Notes: generated by a model from the sequence alone, not told the origin. Positions 23,853 through 33,344 are shown, counted from the stretch's first letter. The stretch is 36,913 nt of DNA from JBGMEA01 sp041447245 (GCA_041447245.1 JBGMEA010000005.1:1-36913), one strand, 5' to 3'. Numbers and translations: made by a program.

Positions 23853-23902
23853 TTTTCAACACTATCGAAATATGCTAGAATATTACCAGTGTGATATGAC
23901 AC
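23853..23902 (+). promoter_or_regulatory. Likely promoter of the 24-32 kb operon
   Basis: Extended -10 TATGCTAGAAT (hexamer TAGAAT 23876-23881) with a poor -35 (TTTTCA, 23853-23858). The near-palindrome GTGTGATATGACAC (23889-23902) follows at the expected start of transcription; 12 of 14 positions are symmetric. Confidence 0.5.
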
Positions 23903-23968
23903 AAAATATGTCCGATCATTAGCTGCTGTTTTCTTCATTATAAAATCACGCCGATCGGAGACATGATC

Positions 23969-24691
23969 ATGAAATTGACTATCCTCGGCTGCTACGGTCC
24001 TTATCCGTCACCTTTGGGAGGTTGCTCCGGATATCTGCTGGAAAGCGGAGATACCAAACTGCTGTTGGATCTGGGCAGCGGCTCTTTAAGAAACTATTTA
24101 AAATATGATACACTGGATCATTTGGACGCGTTGATTCTTTCGCACCTGCACGCCGATCATTGCTCGGATGTGTTTGTACTGCGTTATGCATTGGAACTCA
24201 ATAGTCTTGTGCTCCCTCTTTGGTCCCCCGGACAGCCGAAGGAGGAAGCCGCCAGACTTCCTTATAAGAACGCCTTTCATATCCACACGATCCATCAGGA
24301 ATACTCTGTAAGAATCGGAGCCTTTACTGTTTCTTTTCTGAAGATGAAACATTCCGTCGAATCTTATGCAATCAAACTTGAAGCAGAAGGGAAAACTTTT
24401 GTTTACAGCGGCGATACAGGTATAACAAATTATTTCGTTGAGTTTATCCGAAATTGTGATCTGCTGCTATGTGAAGCTGCGATTGCCGATTCGAACGAAC
24501 AAAAAAAGGATGCCCATTTGTCAGCCGCACAGGTCTGCGCACTTTCAAAATCTGCGAAGTGCAAAAAGGTAGTGTTGACTCATTTTTCTCCCGAGTATAC
24601 AAAAGAACAATATCTGTCCGAAATCAGGAATTGCACGATTGCTGCCGCAGACATCATTCTGGCAGAAGAAAATCGATCCATTATTATTTGA
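23969..24691 (+). CDS. MBL-fold metal-dependent hydrolase (RNase Z-like)
   Basis: A 240-residue metallo-beta-lactamase-fold enzyme. The zinc motif LSHLHADH is at residues 57-64, later ligands lie in YSGDTG and the final LTHFSPEY, and CEAAI and HLSAAQV follow the RNase Z/arylsulfatase-like branch. The substrate is unknown; RNA or cyclic nucleotide phosphodiesters are possible. Two close ATGs exist; the second (23969) has GGAG at proper spacing and gives the usual MKLTILGCYG. First gene of a long plus-strand operon, 10 bp before the YibE/F gene. Confidence 0.88.
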   Translation: MKLTILGCYGPYPSPLGGCSGYLLESGDTKLLLDLGSGSLRNYLKYDTLDHLDALILSHLHADHCSDVFVLRYALELNSLVLPLWSPGQPKEEAARLPYKNAFHIHTIHQEYSVRIGAFTVSFLKMKHSVESYAIKLEAEGKTFVYSGDTGITNYFVEFIRNCDLLLCEAAIADSNEQKKDAHLSAAQVCALSKSAKCKKVVLTHFSPEYTKEQYLSEIRNCTIAAADIILAEENRSIII

Positions 24692-24701
24692 GAGGCTTTT
24701 C

Positions 24702-25838
24702 ATGAAACGTTTTTTCTCCGCGCTTGCTGCGTTGTTGATTTTATTTGCCGTCATTCCCGTTTTTGCAGATACGACCGAATCGGCAAACGCAGACGATACT
24801 CCGCAGGTTTATTATTACAAGGGCGAAGTGCTTCGCGTAGAAACCATCACGTTTGAACAGGACAGTTCTCTTGCTTATGATGAAATCAAACAGATCAGTG
24901 ATATAGAAATCAAACAGGGTGAATTTGCGGGCAGAGTTTATACCATCGAAAACAGCGTCAAATACTCAGACCCGAAACAGATTATTTTGTCCGTCGGAGA
25001 CAAGGTGATGCTGTCAGCCGAGCTGACGGATGATGCCAGTGAAATACAAACCATTCATATTTATGATTATTACAGAATCAATCAGCTGATTCTCATCATT
25101 GTATTGGCCATGCTGCTGTTATGCGGCGTATGTTGGCTGAAGGGTTTGCGCGCCTTTGTTTCCATGACCATCGTTTCTGTTGCGTTGATTTTTTATTTCG
25201 TTCCACTTATGCTCAACGGATACTCTCCGATCACGCTCGTTATTCCTTTATGTGCCGTGATTGCATTTCTTAATATCGCCTGGGATCTCGGAGTAAATGT
25301 GAAAGGGCTTTCGGCGCTGTTGGGAACGGTGGCAGGAGTCGCTTTCGCAGGAATTGCAGGATATTTGTTTGAGCAATCCGCACATCTGATCGGACTCGGA
25401 GAAACGGAACTCAATATGCTGTATTATATGACAAACCACGTTTCGCTCGATTACACAGGACTGTTGTCTGCCTGTGTGATGCTCATTTCCTTGGGAGCAG
25501 TGATCGATATCTGCACCGACATGGTCTTTGAAATGGCGGTGTTGAAAGAAAATAATCCTTATATCAGCAGAAAGAAACTGTTCTTGTTTGGACTGCGAAG
25601 CGGGCGGGGATACATGAGCCGCAATGTCAACACTATTTTCTTTATTTTGATTGCCTGCATGCTTCCGATTTGGATATTATTTGTCGGCTATGATACCCCG
25701 TTTATCGAAATGATCAATATGGATGTGCTTTCCATCCAGCTGTTTCGTGCAATGGGTGCCATCATGGGAATTGTCGTTTGTATGCCCGTGACTGCATATG
25801 TATATACAATTTTCAGTAAAAGGAACAGTTTGTATTGA
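24702..25838 (+). CDS. YibE/F-family membrane protein
   Basis: A 378-residue protein with a signal-like N-terminus (MKRFFSALAALLILFAVIPVFA, cut likely after FA), an outer domain of about 100 residues (to about 125), and some seven to eight membrane helices. GVNVKGLSALLGTVAGVAFAGIAGYLF, SLGAVIDICTDMVFE and GLRSGRGYMSRNVNTIFF are landmarks of the YibE/F family, whose role is unknown. The start at 24702 has GAGAGG upstream; the frame runs further back but without a ribosome site. The stop codon shares a base with the comEC start (TGATG). Confidence 0.9.
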   Translation: MKRFFSALAALLILFAVIPVFADTTESANADDTPQVYYYKGEVLRVETITFEQDSSLAYDEIKQISDIEIKQGEFAGRVYTIENSVKYSDPKQIILSVGDKVMLSAELTDDASEIQTIHIYDYYRINQLILIIVLAMLLLCGVCWLKGLRAFVSMTIVSVALIFYFVPLMLNGYSPITLVIPLCAVIAFLNIAWDLGVNVKGLSALLGTVAGVAFAGIAGYLFEQSAHLIGLGETELNMLYYMTNHVSLDYTGLLSACVMLISLGAVIDICTDMVFEMAVLKENNPYISRKKLFLFGLRSGRGYMSRNVNTIFFILIACMLPIWILFVGYDTPFIEMINMDVLSIQLFRAMGAIMGIVVCMPVTAYVYTIFSKRNSLY

Positions 25839-28135
25839 TGAAGCGACCGGCGCTGATTTTTCTGCTTATTGTGATTCTGACGACGATTTCCGTCGTCAAT
25901 CATTTTGCATGGATTGCAGTACCGATTCTTTTTCTCTTTCTCCTTTTTCTTTGGATAAAAAAACAAATGGCAGGCATCGCAATCATCAGCCTGCTGTTTT
26001 TATGCGTTACCTTGCTGCACAGCTTGTTTATAGTATCTCACACAACGCAGCTTGACCGATTCGACAAAACGGATGTTACCATTACTGCCAAAGCCCTGTC
26101 TTATCCGGAATATACCGATGGCAGGACAAGAGCGGTTTTCGAAGTGCTGTCCGTTTCAGAACTGCCCGAATATCAAAATAAAGATCGCATCCTGATTTCT
26201 GTCTATACGGAAAATGTGTTTCAGATTTCTCCGGGCGGAATTTATCAGATCACAGGCCGCACCAAAGTCCCGGAACACGAAACAAATCCCGGGGGATTCG
26301 ATTATAATCTATATTTAAAAACACAAAATCTATATCTGACAATGTGGGCAACTCCCCAAGATGTTTCTTTTGTCGGACAGGATCATCTGTTTGCACGTTA
26401 TGATATTCTCCTTGCGCTCAGAGAAAACTGCGTTCAAACGTTATACCGCTCATTGCCCGAAACTCAGGCATCCGTCATCAGTTCGGTGATTTTCGGTTCG
26501 GATGAAATCGATGCGGATGTGCTTGAAGACTTCCGCGATATCGGAATCGCACATGTCTTGGCCGTATCGGGAATGAATACCGCACTGATTTATGCTTTGG
26601 TATATTTTATTCTCAAACGATTTCGGGCAAAGCCGATGACTGTTTTCGCCGTTACGGCTGCCGGTCTGCTGTTTTACAATCTTCTGACCGGATTGAGCGT
26701 TTCCCTGATTCGTGCCTCGATTATGCTTTGCTTTGTCTGCTATGCGAAAGCCGCAAAGAAAAACGGAGATACTTTCAACTTCTTATGTCTGGCCGCGTTG
26801 CTGATTTTGTTGTTTAACCCGCTCGCTGTTTTCAGCGTCTCTTTTCAAATGTCATTCGCAGCCGTACTGGCAATCGTATTATTTGTGCCGATCGCAGAAA
26901 AGAAAATCCGAATCCAGCACCGAATGATAAAAAAGATAACAGTCTTTGCCGTCATGTGTATAATTGTTCAGATCGTTATGGCACCGATTACAGCATACTA
27001 TTTCAACAGTTTTTCGCTGGTTTCCATTCTTGCGAACCTTGTGATCGCACCCGTCGTCGGAGTCATTTTTGTGCTCGCTGTCTGCGGTTTGGCTCTCTCT
27101 TTCTTCCCCGCAGCGGCAACATTGATCTTTGGAGCCGTAAACATCCTTTTGGAATATACCATCCGAGCATCTGCGCTGCTGAGCAGCCTTCCGTACGCAA
27201 ATCTTTATGTGCGGGCCACTCCGTGGTACGGATTTCTGCTGATTTATGTTCTTGTGTTTGCCGTCTTCGGCTATCTTGACAGGAAAACTGTTGCAGGCAA
27301 ACGGATCATGGCAGCAACGCTGAGTCTGTTTGTCACATTTTACGCGTTATCCTTTCTGCCGCCTTTTTACAGTAAATTGTATTTTATCGATGTGGGATTC
27401 GGAGATTGCATTCTGATCGAGTCAAACAGGGGAGATACGGTTTTGATCGACGGAGGAGGTTACTTATCAAGCAATACGGCAGACTACGATATATTGCCGT
27501 TGCTTGATGCCTACCACATCCGCAAAATCGATGCCGTGATCGCAACGCACAGCGATGCGGATCATATACAGGGGCTGATTGATCTGATCGGGCAAGTTCC
27601 GATAAAATCCCTGTATGTCAATGATGATGGCGGTGCTTTATATGATACAATAATAAAGAAAGCGACTGCCTCGAATATCCCGATCAATACGGCGAATCGG
27701 GGAGACTGTCTCAGTATCGGCGAAATCAGTTTCGATGTACTCAATCCGAGTCCGCAGGATTTGGACGTGCTGTCACAAAATGACACCTCGATTATTCTCC
27801 TGCTGCATTTGGATGGATATTCCGCTCTTCTGACCGGAGATGCTGGAAAAACCGCAATCAAATCGATTCTTCCGGAGTTACAGGAGCCGATAGACATCAT
27901 CAAAACACCGCACCATGGATCCTATTACTCCAATCTTGACGATCTTTATCGCGCCTGCGAACCGGGGTGCTGCGTCGTCAGTGTCGGTACAAACGGTTAT
28001 CATCTTCCTTCTTCCAAAACAATTTCCCTGTTGGAGGAAATGAATATTCCTTATTATCGAACCGATGACGGGGGGTGCATTACCTTTACGATGATGCCAA
28101 ATCGTATTCGGATCAGTACTTATCTGTCGGAATAA
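25838..28135 (+). CDS. comEC: ComEC/Rec2 DNA-uptake channel
   Basis: A 765-residue membrane protein that forms the channel for single-stranded DNA during natural transformation. The order is typical: two or three N-terminal helices, an outer OB-like domain (about 60-190), the competence domain with many helices (FRDIGIAHVLAVSGMNTALIYALVYFILKRF from about 230), and a C-terminal MBL domain with FIDVGFGDCILIES, IDGGG, THSDADH near 570 and KTPHHGSYYSN. All MBL motifs are kept, so the nuclease domain may be active. The start overlaps the yibF stop, hence coupled translation. No comEA is adjacent. Confidence 0.95.
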   Translation: MKRPALIFLLIVILTTISVVNHFAWIAVPILFLFLLFLWIKKQMAGIAIISLLFLCVTLLHSLFIVSHTTQLDRFDKTDVTITAKALSYPEYTDGRTRAVFEVLSVSELPEYQNKDRILISVYTENVFQISPGGIYQITGRTKVPEHETNPGGFDYNLYLKTQNLYLTMWATPQDVSFVGQDHLFARYDILLALRENCVQTLYRSLPETQASVISSVIFGSDEIDADVLEDFRDIGIAHVLAVSGMNTALIYALVYFILKRFRAKPMTVFAVTAAGLLFYNLLTGLSVSLIRASIMLCFVCYAKAAKKNGDTFNFLCLAALLILLFNPLAVFSVSFQMSFAAVLAIVLFVPIAEKKIRIQHRMIKKITVFAVMCIIVQIVMAPITAYYFNSFSLVSILANLVIAPVVGVIFVLAVCGLALSFFPAAATLIFGAVNILLEYTIRASALLSSLPYANLYVRATPWYGFLLIYVLVFAVFGYLDRKTVAGKRIMAATLSLFVTFYALSFLPPFYSKLYFIDVGFGDCILIESNRGDTVLIDGGGYLSSNTADYDILPLLDAYHIRKIDAVIATHSDADHIQGLIDLIGQVPIKSLYVNDDGGALYDTIIKKATASNIPINTANRGDCLSIGEISFDVLNPSPQDLDVLSQNDTSIILLLHLDGYSALLTGDAGKTAIKSILPELQEPIDIIKTPHHGSYYSNLDDLYRACEPGCCVVSVGTNGYHLPSSKTISLLEEMNIPYYRTDDGGCITFTMMPNRIRISTYLSE

Positions 28136-28152
28136 CCGGGAAAGGAGCGTAT

Positions 28153-29196
28153 ATGGACAGCAACGGATTAAACAGAGAACTCAGCCAAAATGTCATAACT
28201 CCGCTGTATCTGTTTCTTGCATACGATCCTTTCATCGCCCGCTCGTATTATCATCTGATGAAACGAAAAGCGGTCGATGCGGATTTCCGCGAATTAAACG
28301 TCAACGAATATGACAAAAAAGCAAATCCATCCGATGTAATCGCAACCTGCATGACTCTGCCGATCATGGCGGAAAAGCGTATCGTTTTCGTGAGAGACAC
28401 TTCTTTTTCCAAATGCTCCGATCTCTGTGCTGCACTGGTACGATATGCAAAAAAACCATGCGAAACAACAATTCTCATCCTCTTTGCGAATGAAATCGAT
28501 AAACGGAGTTCTCTATACAAAACATTCTCACAGTATGGGAAAGTCGTGGAATGCGAAAAAATGAAATCACCGGATCTTACAAAATGGATTCGAATGGCGT
28601 TTCAACGAAAGCAACTGAAGATTACGGAGGAAGCTGTTCGTTTTTTCATTGATTCTTCCGATTATCTGTCGAAGGAGAGCGAAATCGATTTGGGTTATTT
28701 CGCAAACGAGATAGAAAAACTTACGCTCAGTAACCCGATCGGCAATGAAATAACGTTGGATCATATAAAAAAAACTTTGTCGGTCAATATCAACGAAGAC
28801 GTCTTTCGACTCAGCGATGATTTGCTGAACGGAGATACCGCAGATGCCTATGTGCAGACAGCCCGGCTTCAGTTTTACAATGTGCCGTTTCAACAGATTC
28901 TTGCAGTTGTTGCAAAAGCAATCAGAACATTTCTTATCTGCAGAACACTGCACGAAAATGGCGTCGGCAATGCAACAATCGCCAAAGAATATGGATTGCA
29001 TCCTTACACCGTAAAAAAATCAATCGCCTTCAGCGAACGATTCTCAGCTTCGGACGCAAAGAAAAGTATTTTGATATTGAACCGTTTGGATGTCGGCATC
29101 AAAACAGGCGAACTGGATCCGGATACGGCAATCGCACTGATGGTTCACCAAATCGGCGGACGGAACTTTCTTCTTTCCGAAAGGGATGCGATATGA
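28153..29196 (+). CDS. holA: DNA polymerase III subunit delta
   Basis: A 347-residue clamp-loader subunit that opens the beta clamp. The N-terminal domain has YLFLAYDPFIARSYYHLMKRKAV and the family pattern LPIMAEKRIVFVRDTSF; the C-terminal collar region FRLSDDLLNGDTADAYVQTARL...VAKAIRTFLICRTLHENG is typical. It keeps the usual length. ATG at 28153 has AAAGGAG upstream; it is 17 bp after comEC, a common neighbour of holA in Firmicutes. The frame extends back into comEC but without a ribosome site. Confidence 0.92.
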   Translation: MDSNGLNRELSQNVITPLYLFLAYDPFIARSYYHLMKRKAVDADFRELNVNEYDKKANPSDVIATCMTLPIMAEKRIVFVRDTSFSKCSDLCAALVRYAKKPCETTILILFANEIDKRSSLYKTFSQYGKVVECEKMKSPDLTKWIRMAFQRKQLKITEEAVRFFIDSSDYLSKESEIDLGYFANEIEKLTLSNPIGNEITLDHIKKTLSVNINEDVFRLSDDLLNGDTADAYVQTARLQFYNVPFQQILAVVAKAIRTFLICRTLHENGVGNATIAKEYGLHPYTVKKSIAFSERFSASDAKKSILILNRLDVGIKTGELDPDTAIALMVHQIGGRNFLLSERDAI

Positions 29197-29747
29197 GCAT
29201 CGAATTACAAACCGAGCGGCTGCTGCTGAAAACCGCCGACAGAACTATGTTGGAGCCGATTCTTGCTTTTCATATCAAAAACAAAGATCATCTGACTGCG
29301 TGGGAATCAAAAACAGGGCCTGAATATTATACCAAAGCCTATCAAAAGCTGGTGATCCGATCCGAACGACATCATCTCCGTACGCTGCAGGGAATCGATT
29401 TTTGGCTGATCGAAAAACACAGCAATGTCCTGATGGGAAAAGTTTCCGTATTCGGAATTATCATGGGTAATTACCGCGGATGCACAATCGGATATAAATT
29501 AGATCGGGACTACGTGGGTTGCGGATATATGCAGGAAGCACTGAAAGAAGTCATCCGCTTTCTGTTTGAGGAGCTCAGGCTTCATCGTATTGAAATCAAT
29601 ATACTGCCCCGCAATCAGCGATCGCTCAATGTTGTCAAACATCTCGGGTTTGATCTGGAATGTGAGAGCAGAGAATTTATGGAAGTAAACGGGGTTTGGG
29701 AAAACCATCTGCGGTTTATCAAACTGAATCCGAACGTCCAACCTTAA
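29193..29747 (+). CDS. GNAT-family N-acetyltransferase (RimJ/RimL type)
   Basis: A 184-residue acetyltransferase. The order IELQTERLLLKTADRTMLEPILAFH..., the pattern VGCGYMQEALKEVIRFLFEELRLHRIEINILPRNQRSLNVVKHLGFDLECESREFMEVNGVWENHLRF match the RimJ/RimL group, which acetylates ribosomal or other protein N-termini, or small molecules. The usual acetyl-CoA loop G-x-G-x-(G/A) here reads DYVGCGYMQ. It overlaps holA by 4 bp (ATGA). Target unknown. Confidence 0.9.
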   Translation: MSIELQTERLLLKTADRTMLEPILAFHIKNKDHLTAWESKTGPEYYTKAYQKLVIRSERHHLRTLQGIDFWLIEKHSNVLMGKVSVFGIIMGNYRGCTIGYKLDRDYVGCGYMQEALKEVIRFLFEELRLHRIEINILPRNQRSLNVVKHLGFDLECESREFMEVNGVWENHLRFIKLNPNVQP

Positions 29748-29764
29748 CATCAAAGGAGCCGACC

Positions 29765-30634
29765 ATGCTGAAAATATCTTATCACAATCACACAAATTAT
29801 TCGGATGGCATCGATACCCCCGAAGCCATGGCTTCAGAGGCATTCTGCACCGGATACACTCATTTTGTCATTTCGGATCATATCTACAGCGCAGATTACC
29901 CCGATTGGACGGTCAATCCTGACAAATATGAATCATATGCCCGTCACATCACGCAAATCAAACAGCAATACGAAGGCAAAATGAAGCTGTTCGTCGGCAT
30001 CGAGGCGGATTGGTACAAAAATCAGGGCACGGCGTTTACGGAATACGAACGGTTGCAGCCGATGATTGATTTTACGGTAGGCTCGATTCATGTGCTTAAC
30101 CCGGGAGGAAAGCGATACCTGATTGATGGTTCCGTGGATTTTTATTTGGAATGCCTGCAGGATGCATACGGCGGAAATATAGAAAAAATGCTTACGGATT
30201 ATTACGAAACTTATCTGCAGATGGCAAACGGGCTGAAACCGAATCTGCTCGGACATATCGACATTATGAGAAAGAACAACCCGAACAACCGTTTCTTTGA
30301 CGAACGGGATCCCTGGGTGGTTCGGCTTCAGGAAACAGTCGCAAAGGAGATCAAAAAACTAAACCTTGTAACGGAAATCAACGGGGGGGGGGCCTACCGT
30401 TATCAAAACAATGTTGTATACCCATCGGAACAATTCCTTCAGATTTTAAAAACCGAAGGAGTCAAACTTACCATTGGGCTGGATGCCCATAGTGTGGAAA
30501 TGGTGGACAGTTATTATCAGACTTCGCTTGATCTTGCAAAGAAAGCAGGCTTTCATGAACTGCACTACTTTGAAGACGGGGTCTGGACTGCAGCACCGAT
30601 TGATCATTTTACTTCAGTCAGCAGAAATGCCTGA
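29765..30634 (+). CDS. PHP-domain phosphatase, histidinol-phosphatase (HisK) family
   Basis: A 289-residue PHP-fold metal phosphoesterase. Metal ligands show as YHNHTNYSDG (His7, His9), FVISDHIY, VGIEADWY, VGSIHVL, LGHIDIM and GLDAHS. It belongs to the HisK-type histidinol-phosphatase family, but there are no histidine genes nearby, and many members act on other phosphates. AAGGAG precedes the ATG. A run of ten G residues (30383-30392) encodes NGGGAYR in EINGGGAYR and could permit slippage. The frame is intact as given. Confidence 0.85.
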   Translation: MLKISYHNHTNYSDGIDTPEAMASEAFCTGYTHFVISDHIYSADYPDWTVNPDKYESYARHITQIKQQYEGKMKLFVGIEADWYKNQGTAFTEYERLQPMIDFTVGSIHVLNPGGKRYLIDGSVDFYLECLQDAYGGNIEKMLTDYYETYLQMANGLKPNLLGHIDIMRKNNPNNRFFDERDPWVVRLQETVAKEIKKLNLVTEINGGGAYRYQNNVVYPSEQFLQILKTEGVKLTIGLDAHSVEMVDSYYQTSLDLAKKAGFHELHYFEDGVWTAAPIDHFTSVSRNA

Positions 30635-30673
30635 AGGTTCCGCACTTTCATTTCACTGTATGAGAGGTAATCT

Positions 30674-31903
30674 TTGAAATATATCAATCCGTTCCGGGTG
30701 TACCGTCATCTGCCTAAAGAGATGTACGCCCTTTTTATTGTTCGTTTTATCAATTGTATCGGTGGCTTTATTATGCCGCTGCTGACACTCATTCTGACGG
30801 TCAAAATCGGAATGAGCGCGACTCAGGCAGGGCTGTTTGCTACGCTCTCCATGGTTTTGCAGGCTCCGTTCGTTCTTTTGGGAGGAAAACTGACCGATCG
30901 GATCGGCAGCAAGGCAACCATTTTGCTTTCTGCCGTATTGAGCGCAAGCGTCTATTATATTTGTTCGGCACGTTCACCGGATGTCACGTTGGCTATTCTG
31001 CTGATTGTCGCAGCGAACTTGCAAGCAATTGCATATCCTGCTTACAATACGATCGTGGCCGAATTTACTCCGCTTGAGCATGTGAAAAAAGCATATTCGC
31101 TCAGCTATTTGGGGCTGAATCTCGGTTATGCAATCGGGCCGATGCTCGGGACTTTTCTGTTTACCGATCACTTACCTCTGATGTTTATTTTGGATGCATC
31201 GACGACCTTGTTGGCAGGAATCGGCGTTCTGCTTTTTATTCATAACCGCAACCGCTTACCCGCAAACTGCACCGCCGCTGACGGGCAGACCGAAAGCCGA
31301 TCTGCATTGCGCTTTTTCCTTAGAGATCTGCCCCTGCTTATCTTCTCATTCTGCATGCTGCTGTTCAGCCTGAACTATGCTCAATGGTATTATATCCTGC
31401 CGATGCAGACCGCATCATTGTTCGGGGACTCGGGCATCAAACTGTTCGGGCTGTTGGTGAGCATCAATGCCGTCATCGTGATCCTTTTCACCCCAATGCT
31501 CACAGGGCTCACCCACCGATGCCGCCCGATTCGCATCGTAGCACTCGGAGGAATCTGTTATGCGCTTTCCTCCTTACTGTTTGCAGTCAACGGACCTGTC
31601 ATTTATTTTTACATCAGTATTCTGCTGCTGACACTGGGGGAAATTGTCATTACAATCCATGCGAATTCCTTTCTGGCAGAGCGCACTCCGGTGCCCATAC
31701 TTGGCAGAGTCAATTCCTATTACTCCCTTATCACAGGAAGCGGAAACGCTTTGGCTCCTCTGATTGCAGGCTCTATTCTGGCGATCACAGGATTTTCGTT
31801 CGTATGGATTGTTTTTGCCGCCGTCGTAGCGCTCGGTGCATTCGGTATGCATCTCACGGACAGAGGACTCGACAAACATCAAAAAAAGCGCCGCAGTGAA
31901 TAA
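30674..31903 (+). CDS. MFS transporter
   Basis: A 409-residue major facilitator with 12 predicted helices. The loop between helices 2 and 3 has GGKLTDRIGSKATILLSA, the family's G-x-x-x-D-R-x-G-x-x-x motif, and a longer central loop (HNRNRLPANCTAADGQTESRSALRFFLRD) separates the halves. It fits drug or metabolite exporters; substrate unknown. Start is TTG at 30674, with GAGAGG upstream. It is the last gene of the plus-strand operon; its stop lies inside the terminator stem. Confidence 0.9.
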   Translation: MKYINPFRVYRHLPKEMYALFIVRFINCIGGFIMPLLTLILTVKIGMSATQAGLFATLSMVLQAPFVLLGGKLTDRIGSKATILLSAVLSASVYYICSARSPDVTLAILLIVAANLQAIAYPAYNTIVAEFTPLEHVKKAYSLSYLGLNLGYAIGPMLGTFLFTDHLPLMFILDASTTLLAGIGVLLFIHNRNRLPANCTAADGQTESRSALRFFLRDLPLLIFSFCMLLFSLNYAQWYYILPMQTASLFGDSGIKLFGLLVSINAVIVILFTPMLTGLTHRCRPIRIVALGGICYALSSLLFAVNGPVIYFYISILLLTLGEIVITIHANSFLAERTPVPILGRVNSYYSLITGSGNALAPLIAGSILAITGFSFVWIVFAAVVALGAFGMHLTDRGLDKHQKKRRSE

Positions 31904-31915
31904 CTGCGGCGCTTT
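31885..31915. terminator. Terminator between MFS and rhomboid-like genes
   Basis: AAAGCGCCGCAGT (31885-31897), loop GAATA, ACTGCGGCGCTTT (31903-31915): a 13-bp GC-rich stem. The T-run is strong on the minus strand (seven T) and weak on the plus. The MFS stop codon TAA is in the loop. Confidence 0.88.
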
Positions 31916-31920
31916 GCTCT

Positions 31921-32556
31921 TCAGCGCTTCATTTTGTTTTTATATTGTTCCCGTCTGATCCACATTTTAATTCTTCGATAGATCTCCTGCCCGAAGAATA
32001 TCAGGAATCCCGCAAGGGAAGCAACAATCGCCAGTTTGGTTGTCAATGTTCCGGTAATAAAACTGATCAGTAAAAAAGCCACATCGATATATGCCAAGTA
32101 TTTCACTTTTATCGGCAGAACAAAAAACAACAGTAATTCCAGATCGGGATACAAAAACGCGAATGCAAGAAACAAAGACAGATTGACATATGTCCCCGCA
32201 TATCCGCCGCCGAAAATCATGGCAGCCGCGATCGTAGCCAACATACAAATGACGTAGTATGCAGTGAACTTCAGTGTACCCCAAGCCGATTCCAAAGCAT
32301 TGCCGACAAAATAATAAAAATAAAGAATAAAAACAATCCAGATAATGCTCCAACTGGGAGGAACCAGTACAAAGGAAACCAATCTCCAAATCTGTCCTTC
32401 CAACACACCTGCTCTTGTCAGATAAAGATAATTTACAAAATCGCTTCGAAAGATTCCCATCACGAACACAATTGCTGTCAGAATAGTGATGTGCATCATC
32501 AGATTCGGAATTCCCCATCTCGGATGTTTGCGTTCCAGTTTATCAAGAAATTTCAT
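31921..32556 (-). CDS. Rhomboid-family membrane protein, probably without protease activity
   Basis: A 211-residue protein with about six membrane helices. EGQIWRLVSFVLVPPS and FVGNALESAWGTLKFTAYYVICML match the early part of the rhomboid fold, where the GxxWRLxTxxF and W-G-x-x-x-F motifs occur. However, no GxSG serine motif is found where it should be (GGGYAGTYVNLSLFLAF), nor the later catalytic histidine, so it is a pseudo-protease like derlins. AGGGA precedes the ATG. It follows the metallophosphoesterase by 62 bp on the same strand. Confidence 0.82.
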   Translation of the reverse strand: MKFLDKLERKHPRWGIPNLMMHITILTAIVFVMGIFRSDFVNYLYLTRAGVLEGQIWRLVSFVLVPPSWSIIWIVFILYFYYFVGNALESAWGTLKFTAYYVICMLATIAAAMIFGGGYAGTYVNLSLFLAFAFLYPDLELLLFFVLPIKVKYLAYIDVAFLLISFITGTLTTKLAIVASLAGFLIFFGQEIYRRIKMWIRREQYKNKMKR

Positions 32557-32618
32557 TGCAGTTCCCTGCTTTCCGTAAGTTTATGGCATATGGATCAAAA
32601 TAATCAGATTTTCGTTTT

Positions 32619-33287
32619 TCAAAGAATACGGTGAATCATCTGAAATACCGCTGTGAAATGATCGTTTACGGTGATGTCTTTATGCACATGACCGAAAAAC
32701 CATTGCCGAAAGACCGTTCTTTCCTTCACTTCTTCCAAAAAACGGTTCAATACGATCTCTTCAAACGGCTGACAAAAAGCTTCGATAATCGACAGAGGAG
32801 CCGTGTGCGTAATGATATAGTCCACTTGATAGTCCGCTTTTTTCAAATTATCCCGCGCTTCGATATATTCTTCCGCCGAAGGCATTTCCCGTGCCCACCA
32901 ACTGACGCCGGGAATCCGAAACATTTTATCGAAGGAGTTCGCTCCCCCCATAGTAAAGAAACGTTTCCCCTGAATCGAATACACCTGACCGCGCATCAAA
33001 TGATAGATATTTTCCATAATCCGATGCACGTTTCCGCCATTCCACCGTTCCACTCCGTAATGATCCAATAATTCGAAGTTCTCATGGTTCCCGTCAACAA
33101 AAGCAACGGTGTAATTTTTTTGATTCAAATCGTTCAGATAATCCTGCCGTTGCCTGCTGTCATCCCATATCCCTCCAAAATCTCCGCAGATAACAAGCAA
33201 ATCATCTTTTGACATATTCTGCTCGGGCATCGATTCCAATTTCCCGACATCCAGCGGAATATGCGTATCGCCTGTCACATATATCAT
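32619..33287 (-). CDS. Metallophosphoesterase
   Basis: A 222-residue calcineurin-like phosphoesterase: GDTHIP (residues 5-10), CGDFGG, DGNHENF, ITHTAP and FGHVHKD are all five metal motifs in order. The size and GNHENFE pattern suggest the branch that includes small serine/threonine-phosphatase-like and phage-type proteins; the substrate is unknown. The frame extends 39 codons upstream, but a -10 box lies inside that stretch (33321-33316), so the ATG at 33287 is preferred although its ribosome site (CGGGATG) is weak. Confidence 0.86.
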   Translation of the reverse strand: MIYVTGDTHIPLDVGKLESMPEQNMSKDDLLVICGDFGGIWDDSRQRQDYLNDLNQKNYTVAFVDGNHENFELLDHYGVERWNGGNVHRIMENIYHLMRGQVYSIQGKRFFTMGGANSFDKMFRIPGVSWWAREMPSAEEYIEARDNLKKADYQVDYIITHTAPLSIIEAFCQPFEEIVLNRFLEEVKERTVFRQWFFGHVHKDITVNDHFTAVFQMIHRIL

Positions 33288-33315
33288 ATCGCATCCCGTT
33301 TTGAAGATATGTTCC

Positions 33316-33344
33316 ATTATATCCGATTTTGATTGTACTGCGAA
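33316..33344 (-). promoter_or_regulatory. Promoter of the metallophosphoesterase gene
   Basis: On the minus strand: -35 TTCGCA (33344-33339), 17-bp spacer, -10 TATAAT (33321-33316), 28 bp before the chosen start. Confidence 0.5.
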
